Source: Rhodospirillaceae bacterium | GTDB lineage: Bacteria > Pseudomonadota > Alphaproteobacteria > Azospirillales > Azospirillaceae | DNA: 64,000 bases | Direction: 5' to 3' | Assembly: GCA_029267445.1 (NCBI GenBank) | Contig: JAJUIU010000010.1 | Coordinates: 1 to 64,000, forward strand | Part shown: piece by piece, positions 39,954 through 48,604 of the stretch | Layout: the number at the start of each line of letters is the position of its first letter | How positions within the stretch are numbered: the stretch's first letter is position 1 | Notes under the pieces: generated by a model | The model's database searches: none | Told to the model about the DNA's origin: nothing | The model's input: the letters and a program-made list of their open reading frames with translations, nothing else | Position numbers and translations under genes: made by a program

Positions 39954-41126
39954 ATGTTCAGCCGCGACGATCTCCAGGTCCTGCTCGCCGAGACGCAGGG
40001 TCCGGCCGTGTCGATCTTCCTGCCCACCCATGTCGCGGGGCGGGAGGTCCGGCAGGATCCGATCCGGATGCGCAACCTGCTCAACACGGCGCGATCCGCG
40101 TTGGAGGAGGGCGGACTGGACGGGCGGGACGCGATGGCGGTCCTCCAGCCCGGCTACGATCTCGTCGAGGACGGGGAGTTCTGGTGGCACCAGGCAGAGG
40201 GTCTCGCCGTGTTCCTGGCGAACGGCCGCACGCTGATCCACAAGCTGCCGGTTGCGGTGGACGAGGCGGTGCATGTCGACGACCGATTCCATGTCAGGCC
40301 GCTTCTGCCCGTGCTGGAGGCCGACGGGCGCTTCGCCGTCCTGGCCGTGAGCCTGAAGAACGCGACGTTCTACGAGGCCACGCGGTACGGGATGGAGCCG
40401 GTTCCCGTCGACCGCCTGCCGCGCGGCATGGAGAATCTGTTTGGCGGAGGGCCCGACGTGATGGGCGAGGGGCGGGAGCGGCCCGACGACCGCACCGTGC
40501 GGACCCCCGAAACGGCGAACGCCTGGGACGCGCCCGCCTATGCCGGCGACGGCAGCCAGCGCCTGACCACCAATGACGAGCTGGTCCAGTATGTGAAGCA
40601 GCTGGCGGCCACCGTGGACTCGTACCTGGGCGGGACCGGCGTTCCGCTCGTGCTCGTGGCGGACGAGCGGGTGCTCGGCCACTTCCGGGCGGTCAACAAG
40701 TATGATGGGCTGGTCCAGCCCGACATCCCCCTGCAGCCGGACAGCCTGGACGATGGCGAGCTGCACGCGAAGGCCTACGCGGCGGTGCGCCCGGCCTTCG
40801 AGCGGTCACGGTCGGACGCCCTGGACCGGCTCGGCATGCTGACCGGCGATGGCGGCGGGCGCGGGGTCACCGATCCGGCGGCCATCGTGACGGCTGCGGT
40901 CAACGGGCGCGTCGAAACGTTGTTCCTGCGCGAGGGGGCGGACTGCTGGGGCCGCTACCATGTCGACACGGACCACACCGACATCCATGCGGAGTCGATG
41001 CGCGGCGACCGGGAACTGCTGGATTTCACCGCCGGCAACGTCCTCGCCAAGGACGGCCGGGTCTACACCGTCCCGGCGGACCGGATGCCGGGTGACACGG
41101 CCATGGCGGCCACTCTCCGCTGGTGA
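39954..41126 (+). CDS. baeRF-family protein (bacterial release-factor-like fold)
   Basis: 390 aa from ATG 39954 (GAGGA at 5 nt). N-terminal SIFLPTHVAGREVRQDPIRMRNLLN is typical of bacterial archaeo-eukaryotic release factor homologues. The central domain has LAVSLKNATFYEATRYG, and the C-terminal third (TAAVNGRVETLFLREG) matches the L7Ae-like half. No GGQ motif is visible, as usual for the baeRF group. Postulated roles are in ribosome rescue or stress; none is proven. Position after DUF892 suggests a stress locus. Confidence 0.75.
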   Translation: MFSRDDLQVLLAETQGPAVSIFLPTHVAGREVRQDPIRMRNLLNTARSALEEGGLDGRDAMAVLQPGYDLVEDGEFWWHQAEGLAVFLANGRTLIHKLPVAVDEAVHVDDRFHVRPLLPVLEADGRFAVLAVSLKNATFYEATRYGMEPVPVDRLPRGMENLFGGGPDVMGEGRERPDDRTVRTPETANAWDAPAYAGDGSQRLTTNDELVQYVKQLAATVDSYLGGTGVPLVLVADERVLGHFRAVNKYDGLVQPDIPLQPDSLDDGELHAKAYAAVRPAFERSRSDALDRLGMLTGDGGGRGVTDPAAIVTAAVNGRVETLFLREGADCWGRYHVDTDHTDIHAESMRGDRELLDFTAGNVLAKDGRVYTVPADRMPGDTAMAATLRW

Positions 41127-41157
41127 TGGGGCGCTGCTAGACGCGCGCCGAAACCGA

Positions 41158-41181
41158 AAGGGCCCCGTCGCCGGGGCCCTT
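41158..41181. terminator. bidirectional terminator
   Basis: Perfect 10-bp stem AAGGGCCCCG / CGGGGCCCTT with a TCGC loop, between the convergent baeRF and HTH genes, followed by TTGTCGCG. Confidence 0.75.
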
Positions 41182-41193
41182 GTCGCGTGCGGG

Positions 41194-42318
41194 TCAGCCG
41201 CGCGGCTGCTGCGGCGCCGGCTGGTTCAGCCGGTATGCCGGGATGGGGACCGGGCGCTGTTCCTCCCGCCGGCTGGCGGACATCTCGATCTCCATGCGCG
41301 CGATCACCTTGCGCATCTCGTGCAGCGCGTCGGACAGGGCCTGCATCCCGTCCTCGCCGCCATTCGCCTTCCAGGTTCGGTACAGCTCGGCGCAGGTCTT
41401 GGCGGCCGCGTCCATACGCTGGTCGGCGGGCTCGGACGGCGTCTCCTGCGCCTCCTGACGGGCCGCGTTGCGCTGCTGGCGATAAGGATAGGCGGCATGA
41501 CCCGCCGGCCGGTTGAAGCGGCCGATGTCGGAGAAATCCTCCGCATCCTCCTGCGAATGCCGCATGTCCCCATATCGCGCGTCTCGCATCGGCCGGTGGT
41601 CATCGCGCGGTGGGCGATTGTCATCGCGGGGCGGGCGGTTGTCATCGCGCGGCGGCCGGTTGCCGAATCCGCGCTGCTCGCCACGCGCCTCGCCCTGGCG
41701 GCCCTCGAAGCCGCGCTCCTGCTGCGGGCGTTGCGGCCGCGCATCCTGGCGCCCCTCCGGCCGAGGATCGCCGGAACGGCCGTCGCTGTGCCGGATCTCG
41801 GGCGGGCGGGCCTGCTGGGGCGCACCGGCCGCACGGCCTTCCGCCGGGTGTGGATCGGGGCGGCGGCCTTCGCCCTCGGAACGCGCCGGCGCCTGTGGGT
41901 GCGGACCGTTGGCGCCCATGGTCAGCGGGCGGCGCTCCTGGCGCTCCGGTCGTGCCTCCCGCATCGGCAGGTCCTGCTGCTCAGGCCGGCGCTCGGGCGC
42001 CCGCTCGGGGGGCGGCGCGGCCTGGCGGGCAGGCGCCTCGGTCGCGGGCCGGTCGCTTCCGCCCGCGCCCTCATCGTGGCTGGTATCGGCCCCACCGTCC
42101 GCACCCCCGGACTCCGCCTTGCGCAGGATGTAGGAGATGGCGCTCGGCGTGCACTCGAACTCGCGGGCGATGGCCGACAGGGTGGCGCCGCCCTTGTACA
42201 TCTCGAGTATCCGGGGCCAGGAGGACTGCGGGATGCGTCCACGACGCTTCGGGCCGTCGCCCTCGGCACCGGCTTCGACGGAAATGTCACTGGGCTGCCA
42301 GATAGGCTCTTGCGTCAT
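41194..42318 (-). CDS. HTH protein with long disordered region
   Basis: 374 aa from ATG 42318. Residues ~28-70 form a homeodomain-like HTH (RIPQSSWPRILEMYKGGATL then IAREFECTPSAISYILRK). About 200 residues of Pro/Arg/Gln/Glu-rich disorder follow, including three tandem NRPPRDD-type repeats. The helical C-terminal domain starts near DQRMDAAAKTCAELYRTWK and carries a Leu/Met heptad helix. It looks like a DNA-binding regulator with a flexible linker. No family recognised beyond the HTH. Confidence 0.8.
   Translation of the reverse strand: MTQEPIWQPSDISVEAGAEGDGPKRRGRIPQSSWPRILEMYKGGATLSAIAREFECTPSAISYILRKAESGGADGGADTSHDEGAGGSDRPATEAPARQAAPPPERAPERRPEQQDLPMREARPERQERRPLTMGANGPHPQAPARSEGEGRRPDPHPAEGRAAGAPQQARPPEIRHSDGRSGDPRPEGRQDARPQRPQQERGFEGRQGEARGEQRGFGNRPPRDDNRPPRDDNRPPRDDHRPMRDARYGDMRHSQEDAEDFSDIGRFNRPAGHAAYPYRQQRNAARQEAQETPSEPADQRMDAAAKTCAELYRTWKANGGEDGMQALSDALHEMRKVIARMEIEMSASRREEQRPVPIPAYRLNQPAPQQPRG
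41600..41662 (-). repeat. 21-bp tandem repeat inside the HTH gene
   Basis: Three 21-bp units (each beginning TCATCGCG on the plus strand) at 41600, 41621 and 41642 encode repeated Asn-Arg-Pro-Pro-Arg-Asp-Asp. Unit copy number could vary by slippage. Confidence 0.8.
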
Positions 42319-42766
42319 GAGGCGCGTTCGCTCGCAGGTTGGTTGACGGAACCGGTGGCCGGACCGCCACCGATCTGGGTTCAGGCGCACCACCACGGGA
42401 GCCGCGCCGACACGCGGGCTTGCTTGGGTGGATTGTTGTCGTCCGTGGGCGGCGGGCCGCTTCGCGGGTCCGGCGTCGGTGCCGGAACGTGACGGGGCGG
42501 CGTGCTCGGGCGCCCGAAGGCTCGCCCGCCATATTGTCCAAAACAGCGCGGATTGCTAGTGCCAGAATCGCGCCCACTGACGAATATCCGGGTCGGGGCG
42601 CGTGATCCGCCCGATGTCATAGGCGGTAAGGCGGGGGGCGCACCCGGATTCCCCCGGCGGTGCTTGCCGCCGCCAAGGCGGCGCGGTGCCGCGCGTAAAT
42701 CGAACCGGGGCGTTTTAAAGAAACGGCGCGCGAATCGGGTCCGGATTTTAAAATGATCGGCCGGTT
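42319..42766. other. intergenic region, no convincing gene
   Basis: 447 nt upstream of the HTH gene and downstream of the ROK kinase. Frames are open only by composition. An AT-rich patch at 42710-42760 holds the palindrome ATTTTAAAAT. It probably contains the HTH gene promoter, but no clear promoter elements were identified. Confidence 0.5.
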
Positions 42767-43726
42767 TCAAACAGCCGGGGGTTGGGCGGCACCGGCGGTA
42801 TCCGGCCCCCACAGCCAGGCGGCCCCGCGCACCCCGCTGGAATCGCCGTGCAAGGCCCGCCGGACAGGCGTCTCGATGCCGTCTGAGAAGCACCAGGCGG
42901 CCAGCCGCTCCGGCAGCTTCGCATAAAGCGCCTCCACGTTGGACATGCCACCGCCCAGGACGATGACATCCGGGTCGAGCAGGTTGATCACGGTGGCGAG
43001 CCCCCGCGCCATCCTGTCGACATAGCGGTCGAGGCTGGCCAGCGCGGTGGCGTCACCCTCCGCGGCGGCCGCCACGATGGCCGGGGCGTCGAGCGTCCGC
43101 CCGGTCACCCGGGCATGGTCCTCCGCGAATCCGGGGCCCGAGATCCAGCGCTCCAGGCAGCCGGTCCGACCGCAGAAGCAGGCCGGTCCCGGCCATTCCC
43201 CGGCATCGGGCTGGGGCCAGGGCAGGGGATTGTGGCCCCATTCGCCGGCGATGGCGTTGCGGCCGGTCAGCGGCCGTCCGTCGACGACGATGCCGCCGCC
43301 GCAACCCGTGCCGACGATGACGCCGAACACGAGGCGGGCGCCGGCGCCGGCGCCATCGGTCGCCTCCGACACGGCGAAGCAGTTGGCATCGTTCTCCAGC
43401 CGCACGGGCCGGCCCAGGCGCTCCGCCAGATCGCGATCGAGCGGGTGGCCGATGAGCCAGGTGGAATTGGCGTTCTTCACCAGCCCCGTGCGCGGCGAGA
43501 TGGTGCCGGGGATGCCCACGCCCACGCTTGCCCGGCCGGTCGTGCCGGGAACCGCCTCCAGCGCCTCCGCCTCCAGCCGTCCAGCGAGCTCCGCGATGGC
43601 GCGCACCGTCCCGTCGTAATCGTGCCGTGGGGTGGGCACGCGGCGGCGGGCGCGTTCTGTGCCGTCCGGGCCGAGGGCGACGCCTTCGATCTTCGTGCCG
43701 CCAAGGTCGATTCCGATGCGGATCAT
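42767..43726 (-). CDS. ROK family sugar kinase
   Basis: 319 aa from ATG 43726, giving MIRIGIDLGGTKIEGVAL, the phosphate-1 ATP motif. ENDANCFAVSE holds the catalytic Asp. The ROK signature and zinc site are in AGEWGHNPLPWP and CFCGRTGCLERWISG (Cys residues). Enzymes of this type phosphorylate fructose, N-acetylglucosamine or N-acetylmannosamine; fructokinase or NagK are both plausible. Monocistronic. Confidence 0.93.
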   Translation of the reverse strand: MIRIGIDLGGTKIEGVALGPDGTERARRRVPTPRHDYDGTVRAIAELAGRLEAEALEAVPGTTGRASVGVGIPGTISPRTGLVKNANSTWLIGHPLDRDLAERLGRPVRLENDANCFAVSEATDGAGAGARLVFGVIVGTGCGGGIVVDGRPLTGRNAIAGEWGHNPLPWPQPDAGEWPGPACFCGRTGCLERWISGPGFAEDHARVTGRTLDAPAIVAAAAEGDATALASLDRYVDRMARGLATVINLLDPDVIVLGGGMSNVEALYAKLPERLAAWCFSDGIETPVRRALHGDSSGVRGAAWLWGPDTAGAAQPPAV

Positions 43727-43930
43727 GTCACGCCGTCGCTGTTGAACCGGGCGCGCGCCGTCCGTCCACCGCCCGGGCGGAGCCCCCTCCCCACGGACCA
43801 TAGTCCGGAAGGGGACATCCGTCAGCCCGCACTTGCCCCGGCCGGGGCGCTTGGGCAAACTCCAGCCGCGAATCCGCCACGGAATCTCCCCGCTTCCGGG
43901 GCGTCGCGAACGGCACCGAAGGACCATGCC

Positions 43931-44497
43931 ATGTCACGTACCGCGCGTATCGCCCTGACGGCCCTGGTGGTGGGTACCCTCGGCCTTCCGGCCGCGGCCA
44001 AGACGCCCTGCTACACCCAGGCTGAAGCAGAAGCCGAACAGGCCATCCGCCTGCATACGGAGATGATGGTCGTCGGACTGACCTGCGCCGCCATGAACCC
44101 GGCCACGGGGCCCAGCCTGTTCGCGCAGTACAAGGAGTTCACGCTCCGCCACAAGGATGAGATCGGGCGCTGGGAGAAGGCGCTGATCGGCCACTTCAAG
44201 CGCCACGCCAAGGGCAACCCGACTCGCCATTTCGACACCTACCGGACCCGGCTCGCCAACGAGATGTCCCAGCGGGCGATCGCGCTGACCACGCCGGTCT
44301 TCTGCGACAGCCATGTGCCGGTGGTCGCCAAGGCGGGGGCGCTGTCGACGGACGAGCTGAAGCGTCTGGTGAAGGCCGAGGATACGATCAGGCTCACCGT
44401 CGCCCCACGGTGCGAGGCGCCGGCCAGGCGCGTGGCGGACGCTGGCGCGTCCGGTGCCGCGGCGTCCCCGGCCACGGCGACCGCGCAGGCGCGCTGA
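43931..44497 (+). CDS. secreted protein, unknown
   Basis: 188 aa. Signal peptide MSRTARIALTALVVGTLGLPAAA, with cleavage before KTPC. The mature part is helical, with four Cys (in TPCYTQ, LTCAAMN, FCDSH, PRCEAP) that could form two disulphides, and a disordered Ala/Thr tail. It resembles small periplasmic proteins of alphaproteobacteria, but no domain is recognised. azlC follows after 8 nt. Confidence 0.75.
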   Translation: MSRTARIALTALVVGTLGLPAAAKTPCYTQAEAEAEQAIRLHTEMMVVGLTCAAMNPATGPSLFAQYKEFTLRHKDEIGRWEKALIGHFKRHAKGNPTRHFDTYRTRLANEMSQRAIALTTPVFCDSHVPVVAKAGALSTDELKRLVKAEDTIRLTVAPRCEAPARRVADAGASGAAASPATATAQAR

Positions 44498-44505
44498 GCC
44501 TGCCG

Positions 44506-45258
44506 GTGTCGGCGGAACGCCCGGGCGGGCGCCTCCGCACGGGGCTGGCCGGCGTGCGGGAGGCGTTCGGCGCGCCCGGCCTGATCCTCGCCGCGAGTTT
44601 CCTCGGATTCGGCTCGCTGGTGCGGGAGAGCGACCTTTCCGTCTGGGTCGGCCTCGCGACCACGGTGCTCGTGTGGGCGCTTCCCGGACAGGTGGTGATG
44701 GTGGAGACCTACGCCGTCGGCGCCTCTCTTCTGGTCGTCGCGGCGGCCGTGGCCCTGACCAACGCCCGCCTTCTGCCGATGACGGTGACGCTGCTGCCCT
44801 GGCTGCGACGCCCCGGCACGCCCGCTTGGAAGCTCTATCTCGCCGGGCACTTCGTGGCGGTCACAGCCTGGGCGAACAGCATGCGGATCGTACCGACCCT
44901 GCCGGAGCATCAGCGGCTGGTCTGGTTCTTCTCCTTCGCCGCCACCCTTTGGCTGATGTCGATCGCCGGGACGGCCGTGGGCTTTTTTCTGGCGGGTGCC
45001 GTGCCGCAGCCGGTGACGCTGGCGCTCGTCTTCCTGAACCCCGTCTACTTCCTGTTGCTGCTGATCGGGGACCTCACCCAGCGGCCCCGCACGGTGGCGC
45101 TGGTCGCCGGGGCGGTTCTGGGCCCCGTCTTCCATCTGATCGATCCCGACTGGGGCCTGCTGCTGACGGGACTGGTCGCCGGGACGGTGGGGTTCGCGGC
45201 CGGCCGGGGGAGGCCAGGAACGGCCGCGACCGCCAGGGTGGAGCCGGCCGATGACTGA
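44506..45258 (+). CDS. azlC: AzlC-like branched-chain amino acid exporter, large subunit
   Basis: 250 aa from GTG 44506 (weak site). Seven to eight membrane segments. It has the AzlC N-terminal pattern (FGAPGLILAASFLGFGSLVRES), WALPGQVVMVETYAVGAS and NARLLPMTVTLLPWLR. It forms a transporter with the small AzlD subunit, whose gene overlaps this one by 8 nt. Substrate by family: branched-chain amino acids or analogues. Confidence 0.88.
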   Translation: MSAERPGGRLRTGLAGVREAFGAPGLILAASFLGFGSLVRESDLSVWVGLATTVLVWALPGQVVMVETYAVGASLLVVAAAVALTNARLLPMTVTLLPWLRRPGTPAWKLYLAGHFVAVTAWANSMRIVPTLPEHQRLVWFFSFAATLWLMSIAGTAVGFFLAGAVPQPVTLALVFLNPVYFLLLLIGDLTQRPRTVALVAGAVLGPVFHLIDPDWGLLLTGLVAGTVGFAAGRGRPGTAATARVEPADD

Positions 45259-45580
45259 GGCCTGGATTCCCTGGATCGTGGTTCTGATCGCCGCCGCGGT
45301 GACGTACTTCTCGCGCGGGCTCGGCGTTCTCGCGGGCGGGCGCATCGATCCGTCCGGCCCGTTGTTCGAATGGGTGTCCTGTGTGGCCTACGCCCTGCTC
45401 GCAGGGCTGGTGTCCCGCATGATCCTGCTGCCGCAGGGGCCGCTCGCCGACGCGCCGCTGGCCGTGCGCCTCGCCGGTGTCGCGGTAGCCCTTGTGGCGT
45501 TCTACGCGTCGGGCCGGAACCTGCTGGCGGGGATCGGGGCGGGCCTCGTCTGCCTGGCCTTGCTGACCATCCTGGTCTAG
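45251..45580 (+). CDS. azlD: AzlD-like small subunit
   Basis: 109 aa with four hydrophobic segments and the AzlD start (WIPWIVVLIAAAVTYFSRGLG). Overlaps azlC by 8 nt. Its TAG stop shares the palindrome CTAG with the stop of the convergent gene at 45577. Confidence 0.9.
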   Translation: MTEAWIPWIVVLIAAAVTYFSRGLGVLAGGRIDPSGPLFEWVSCVAYALLAGLVSRMILLPQGPLADAPLAVRLAGVAVALVAFYASGRNLLAGIGAGLVCLALLTILV

Positions 45581-45822
45581 CCGGTCGATTCCAGCCCGAA
45601 TCCGGCAGCCGTGGCACCCGGCAGGGGGGGCGTGGCGGAGGGCGCCCGCTGTTCGCAATGGCGCAGGACAGCGCGCCAGAACACGGCGGCCGGAAGATCG
45701 TCCGCCGCGATCGTCTCGACCAGGCGGACCTTGCTGGCGGCGACCGCCCGTTCGCCCAGTCGCTCGATGAGCTGCAGGGCCACGGTCAGGCTGTCGTTCC
45801 AGGGTTCATGTTCGTGTGGCAT
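45577..45822 (-). CDS. small helical protein, EcfG-type promoter
   Basis: 81 aa from ATG 45822. It starts MPHEHEPWNDSLTVALQLIE. Helical and mildly acidic, single Cys near the end, no membrane segment. It shares a CTAG with azlD at the stop. A perfect GGAAC-N16-CGTT lies 10-34 nt upstream, so this looks like a general-stress gene. Family not recognised. Confidence 0.7.
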   Translation of the reverse strand: MPHEHEPWNDSLTVALQLIERLGERAVAASKVRLVETIAADDLPAAVFWRAVLRHCEQRAPSATPPLPGATAAGFGLESTG

Positions 45823-45831
45823 GCCGATCAG

Positions 45832-45856
45832 AACGCGTCGCGCCTGTCCGCGTTCC
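45832..45856 (-). promoter_or_regulatory. EcfG-type promoter (perfect match)
   Basis: Minus-strand GGAAC-N16-CGTT, directed at the gene ending at 45577. It is paired with a divergent copy 15 nt to the right. The -10 lies only 10 nt before the ATG, implying a very short leader or an internal start. Confidence 0.7.
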
Positions 45857-45870
45857 CGGCCTCCTGACGG

Positions 45871-45895
45871 GGAACCTCTCCAAGAACAAGGCGTT
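45871..45895 (+). promoter_or_regulatory. EcfG-type promoter (perfect match)
   Basis: GGAAC-N16-CGTT at 45871-45895, 43 nt upstream of the small gene at 45938 and oriented toward it. Confidence 0.75.
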
Positions 45896-45937
45896 GGCCG
45901 GGAGGGGAGTGGGCACGCGGCCAGGGGAGCGCAGGGG

Positions 45938-46153
45938 ATGCGGCGACGCCGGAGGGAGCTCGCGGAAGGGCAGCGCTTCCGCAAGCTCGGCGCGGGCACG
46001 GGTGTCTGGGAGGTGATCGGCCTCAGGAAGGATGAAGGCGGCGCGCTCCACGTCCGGCTGCGGCGGGTCGACGACCCGAAGACGCTGAAGACGCTGGCGG
46101 CGGCGGTCCTTGACGATCCGAGGCAGTTCGTCGCGGTGGATGAGGGCGGCTGA
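45938..46153 (+). CDS. small basic protein, EcfG-type promoter
   Basis: 71 aa from ATG 45938 (GGGGAG at 8 nt). Arg-rich start (MRRRRRELAEGQRFRKLG). A compact beta-type body follows (WEVIGLRKDEGGALHVRLRRVDDPKTL). Unknown family. The upstream perfect EcfG promoter supports stress induction. Confidence 0.75.
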   Translation: MRRRRRELAEGQRFRKLGAGTGVWEVIGLRKDEGGALHVRLRRVDDPKTLKTLAAAVLDDPRQFVAVDEGG

Positions 46154-46334
46154 TGGCGCCTCCAGTGTCGGGGGCTTCACCGTGCCCGTCGCGTTTCAAT
46201 TCATGCCGCCGGCCGGCCTGGACCAAGGTCGTAGCCGCATGCGCCGCCCGGTGGATGGCGGATGCCCTTGGCGTTGGCTAGACAGGGCGGCGCGCCAACC
46301 GGCCCGCCCATGGACGCACAGGGGCTCACCCACT

Positions 46335-46544
46335 ATGGACAAGACCAGCGCTCCCCCGGCATCCGCTCCCGGCTTCGTGATCGAGGTCGGCGAAGAGGCG
46401 TTCGGCCTTGCCGTGCCGGAACGCCAGGGTGGGCTCACCTTCCACGCGGTGCATCCGGCCGCGCTGCCGCTCCACGGCGAGCGCTTCGAAGACACGGTCG
46501 ACGCCGTGCGCGCCGCCCGCGCCCTGTGGCGGCGGGCCGCCTGA
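46335..46544 (+). CDS. small protein, unknown
   Basis: 69 aa from ATG 46335 (AGGGG at 10 nt). Beta-hairpin-like middle (FVIEVGEEAFGLAVPERQGG) and a C-terminal helix ending ARALWRRAA. No family recognised; soluble. Confidence 0.65.
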   Translation: MDKTSAPPASAPGFVIEVGEEAFGLAVPERQGGLTFHAVHPAALPLHGERFEDTVDAVRAARALWRRAA

Positions 46545-46763
46545 AAGACCGCACGCGGACCGATCGATCGGAGTAATCCGCAAGGCGGGTTGGCGCCTGC
46601 CACATTCCTGCCAGCTTGAGTTGCCACATCCTTTTCTGTAACTCTTTCGCGCGGACGTGCCGGTCGACGGCGCGTCATTCGACGCGCCTGCACGGCTGAC
46701 CCGGCGAAAGGGCCGAAGGGAGCCGCCCCGCCCGGGGCGAGCCGAGGAGAAGGATAAACAACG

Positions 46764-47831
46764 ATGAAGCTTCGCCATCTGCTGATGGGAACGGCCATCG
46801 CACTGGCCCTGCCCGCAACCGCAATCGCGCAGACCCCCACCGAGGGGTTCTATGTCGGCGCGCAGGCGGGCAAGTCCTGGGTGGACAGCACCGAATTCTC
46901 GGTGCTCGGCATTTCCAACGAGGTCGAGTTCGAGAGCGCCTGGACCGGCGTGGTCGAGGCGGGTTACCGCTTCGCCCAGGGCTTCCGCCTGGGTGTCGAG
47001 GTGGGTTACGCGTCGCATGACGTCGACGGCATCACTGGCGGGCCTGCCGGCCGCACCGGCGGGGCCGGTGAACTCGCGCTGCTGTCCTACATGGGCGTCG
47101 GCTACATCGACTTCGATGCCGGCAACAACATCCGCCCGTACATCGGCGGCGGCCTGGGCCTGCTTCAGGCGGATCTGGACAATGTCGGCCCCTCGCTCGG
47201 CCTGAACACCTTCATCAATTCCGATACGGACAAGTTTGCCTACCAGCTGGGCGCGGGTGTCGGCTATGCCGTGTCCCCGAACCTGGAGCTGAGCGTCGGC
47301 TACCGCTTCCTGACCGCCGACGGCATCGAGGTGGCGGCCGCCGGTACCCGCCCCTCCTTCAACTACGACGTCACCAGCCATTCGGTGCTGGTCGGCCTGC
47401 GCTACACGTTCGGCGCGCCGCCGGCCCCGCCGCCGCCGCCGGTGACCCCGGCCGCCGCACCGGCCCAGACACCGCCGCCGCCCCCGCCGCCGCCGGCGAT
47501 CACCCGGAACTTCATGGTCTTCTTCGACTTCGACAAGTCCGACCTGACGCCTGACGCGCGCCAGGTGCTGGACAATGTCGCCGCCGAGGCGCGCAACGGC
47601 CGGATCACCGCCGTGCAGGTGACCGGCCATGCCGACCGGTCCGGCTCCGACGAGTACAACCAGCGTCTCTCCGTCCGCCGCGCCGAGGCGGTGCGGGAGT
47701 ACCTGGTCGGTCTGGGCCTGGGTGCGGGCCAGATCGCCATCGACGGCAAGGGCGAGACCGAGCCGATGGTGCCGACGGCCGATGGCGTGCGTGAGCCGTC
47801 GAACCGCCGCGCGGTCATCATCTTCCCGTGA
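46764..47831 (+). CDS. OmpA family outer membrane protein
   Basis: 355 aa. Signal peptide MKLRHLLMGTAIALALPATAIAQ, then an eight-strand beta-barrel to about residue 215. A Pro-rich linker (residues ~215-245) leads to the OmpA C-domain: FFDFDKSDLTPDARQVL and VTGHADRSGSDEYNQRLSVRRAEAV bind peptidoglycan. It anchors the outer membrane to the cell wall. Monocistronic, ending at a strong hairpin. Confidence 0.95.
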   Translation: MKLRHLLMGTAIALALPATAIAQTPTEGFYVGAQAGKSWVDSTEFSVLGISNEVEFESAWTGVVEAGYRFAQGFRLGVEVGYASHDVDGITGGPAGRTGGAGELALLSYMGVGYIDFDAGNNIRPYIGGGLGLLQADLDNVGPSLGLNTFINSDTDKFAYQLGAGVGYAVSPNLELSVGYRFLTADGIEVAAAGTRPSFNYDVTSHSVLVGLRYTFGAPPAPPPPPVTPAAAPAQTPPPPPPPPAITRNFMVFFDFDKSDLTPDARQVLDNVAAEARNGRITAVQVTGHADRSGSDEYNQRLSVRRAEAVREYLVGLGLGAGQIAIDGKGETEPMVPTADGVREPSNRRAVIIFP

Positions 47832-47880
47832 TCGGACAGGGGCCGCGCCCCTTGGCGCGGCCCACCCGCCGGAATTGACA

Positions 47881-47906
47881 AGGGGCGCCCCGTCGGGGGC
47901 GCCCCT
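47881..47906 (+). terminator. terminator after the OmpA gene
   Basis: Perfect 11-bp stem AGGGGCGCCCC / GGGGCGCCCCT with a GTCG loop, followed by TCGTCTTCC. It also faces the stop of the convergent LuxR gene. Confidence 0.75.
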
Positions 47907-47947
47907 TCGTCTTCCAGGCACCGGCGCGGCTGGGCCCGCGCGTTGGC

Positions 47948-48604
47948 TCAGGCCACCAGCGGCGCGATCCCGTTGTCGATGGCCCAGACGGCCGCCTGGG
48001 TGCGGTTGGCGGCCTTGATCTTCCGCATCACGTTCTTGAAGTGCATCTTCACGGTTGATTCCGTGATGCTGAGGCGGCGGGCGATCGCCTTGTTCGACTG
48101 GCCGCCCAGGAGGCAGGCCAGGATCTGCATCTCCCGGGGGGAGAGGTGGGAGGCACCCGGCGACCGGGACGTCGTCAGCACCAGATCGCCCCACAGACCG
48201 GTCGCCTGGGCGGGGTAGACGCTCTGCCCCAGACGCACGAGATGGAGGGTCCGCCGCACCATCTCCAGCGAGGCGGACTTCGCGAGATGCGCGTCGACCC
48301 CATGCCGGAGGCTGGCCTGCAGCGCCTGCGCTCCGGTGTCGTTCGACAGCACCACGAGGCCGGCGCGCGGTGCCGCCGAACGCAGACGCGCGAGGATATT
48401 CCCCCGTTCCCCCGGGCTCACGGGGCCGGGATCGACCAGGATGAAGTCCGGCTCCTCGCCCGCGTCCAGTTCGGACAGCGCGGCGTCGGCGGCCGCGAAG
48501 ACCCCGACCACGACCATGTCGCCGGCCAGAAGCGTGGTCAGCGCCGCGCCGAACAGCCGGTCGCGGTCAATCAGCAGCACCCGTTCCCGCATTGTCCGGT
48601 TCAT
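47948..48604 (-). CDS. LuxR/NarL-type response regulator (atypical receiver)
   Basis: 218 aa. The receiver domain has acidic DRDR near residue 13 and Asp in FILVDPG where the phospho-site is expected. HTH: LSPREMQILACLLGGQSNKAIARRLSITESTVKMHFKNVMRKI. ATG 48604 follows AAGGAGG. Divergently transcribed from a second LuxR-type gene across a 248-nt AT-rich gap; no kinase gene adjoins. Confidence 0.9.
   Translation of the reverse strand: MNRTMRERVLLIDRDRLFGAALTTLLAGDMVVVGVFAAADAALSELDAGEEPDFILVDPGPVSPGERGNILARLRSAAPRAGLVVLSNDTGAQALQASLRHGVDAHLAKSASLEMVRRTLHLVRLGQSVYPAQATGLWGDLVLTTSRSPGASHLSPREMQILACLLGGQSNKAIARRLSITESTVKMHFKNVMRKIKAANRTQAAVWAIDNGIAPLVA

Noticed and set aside
42502-42756. 84-codon frame upstream of the HTH gene
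   Set aside because: Arg/Pro-rich translation without any recognisable feature and no ribosome site.
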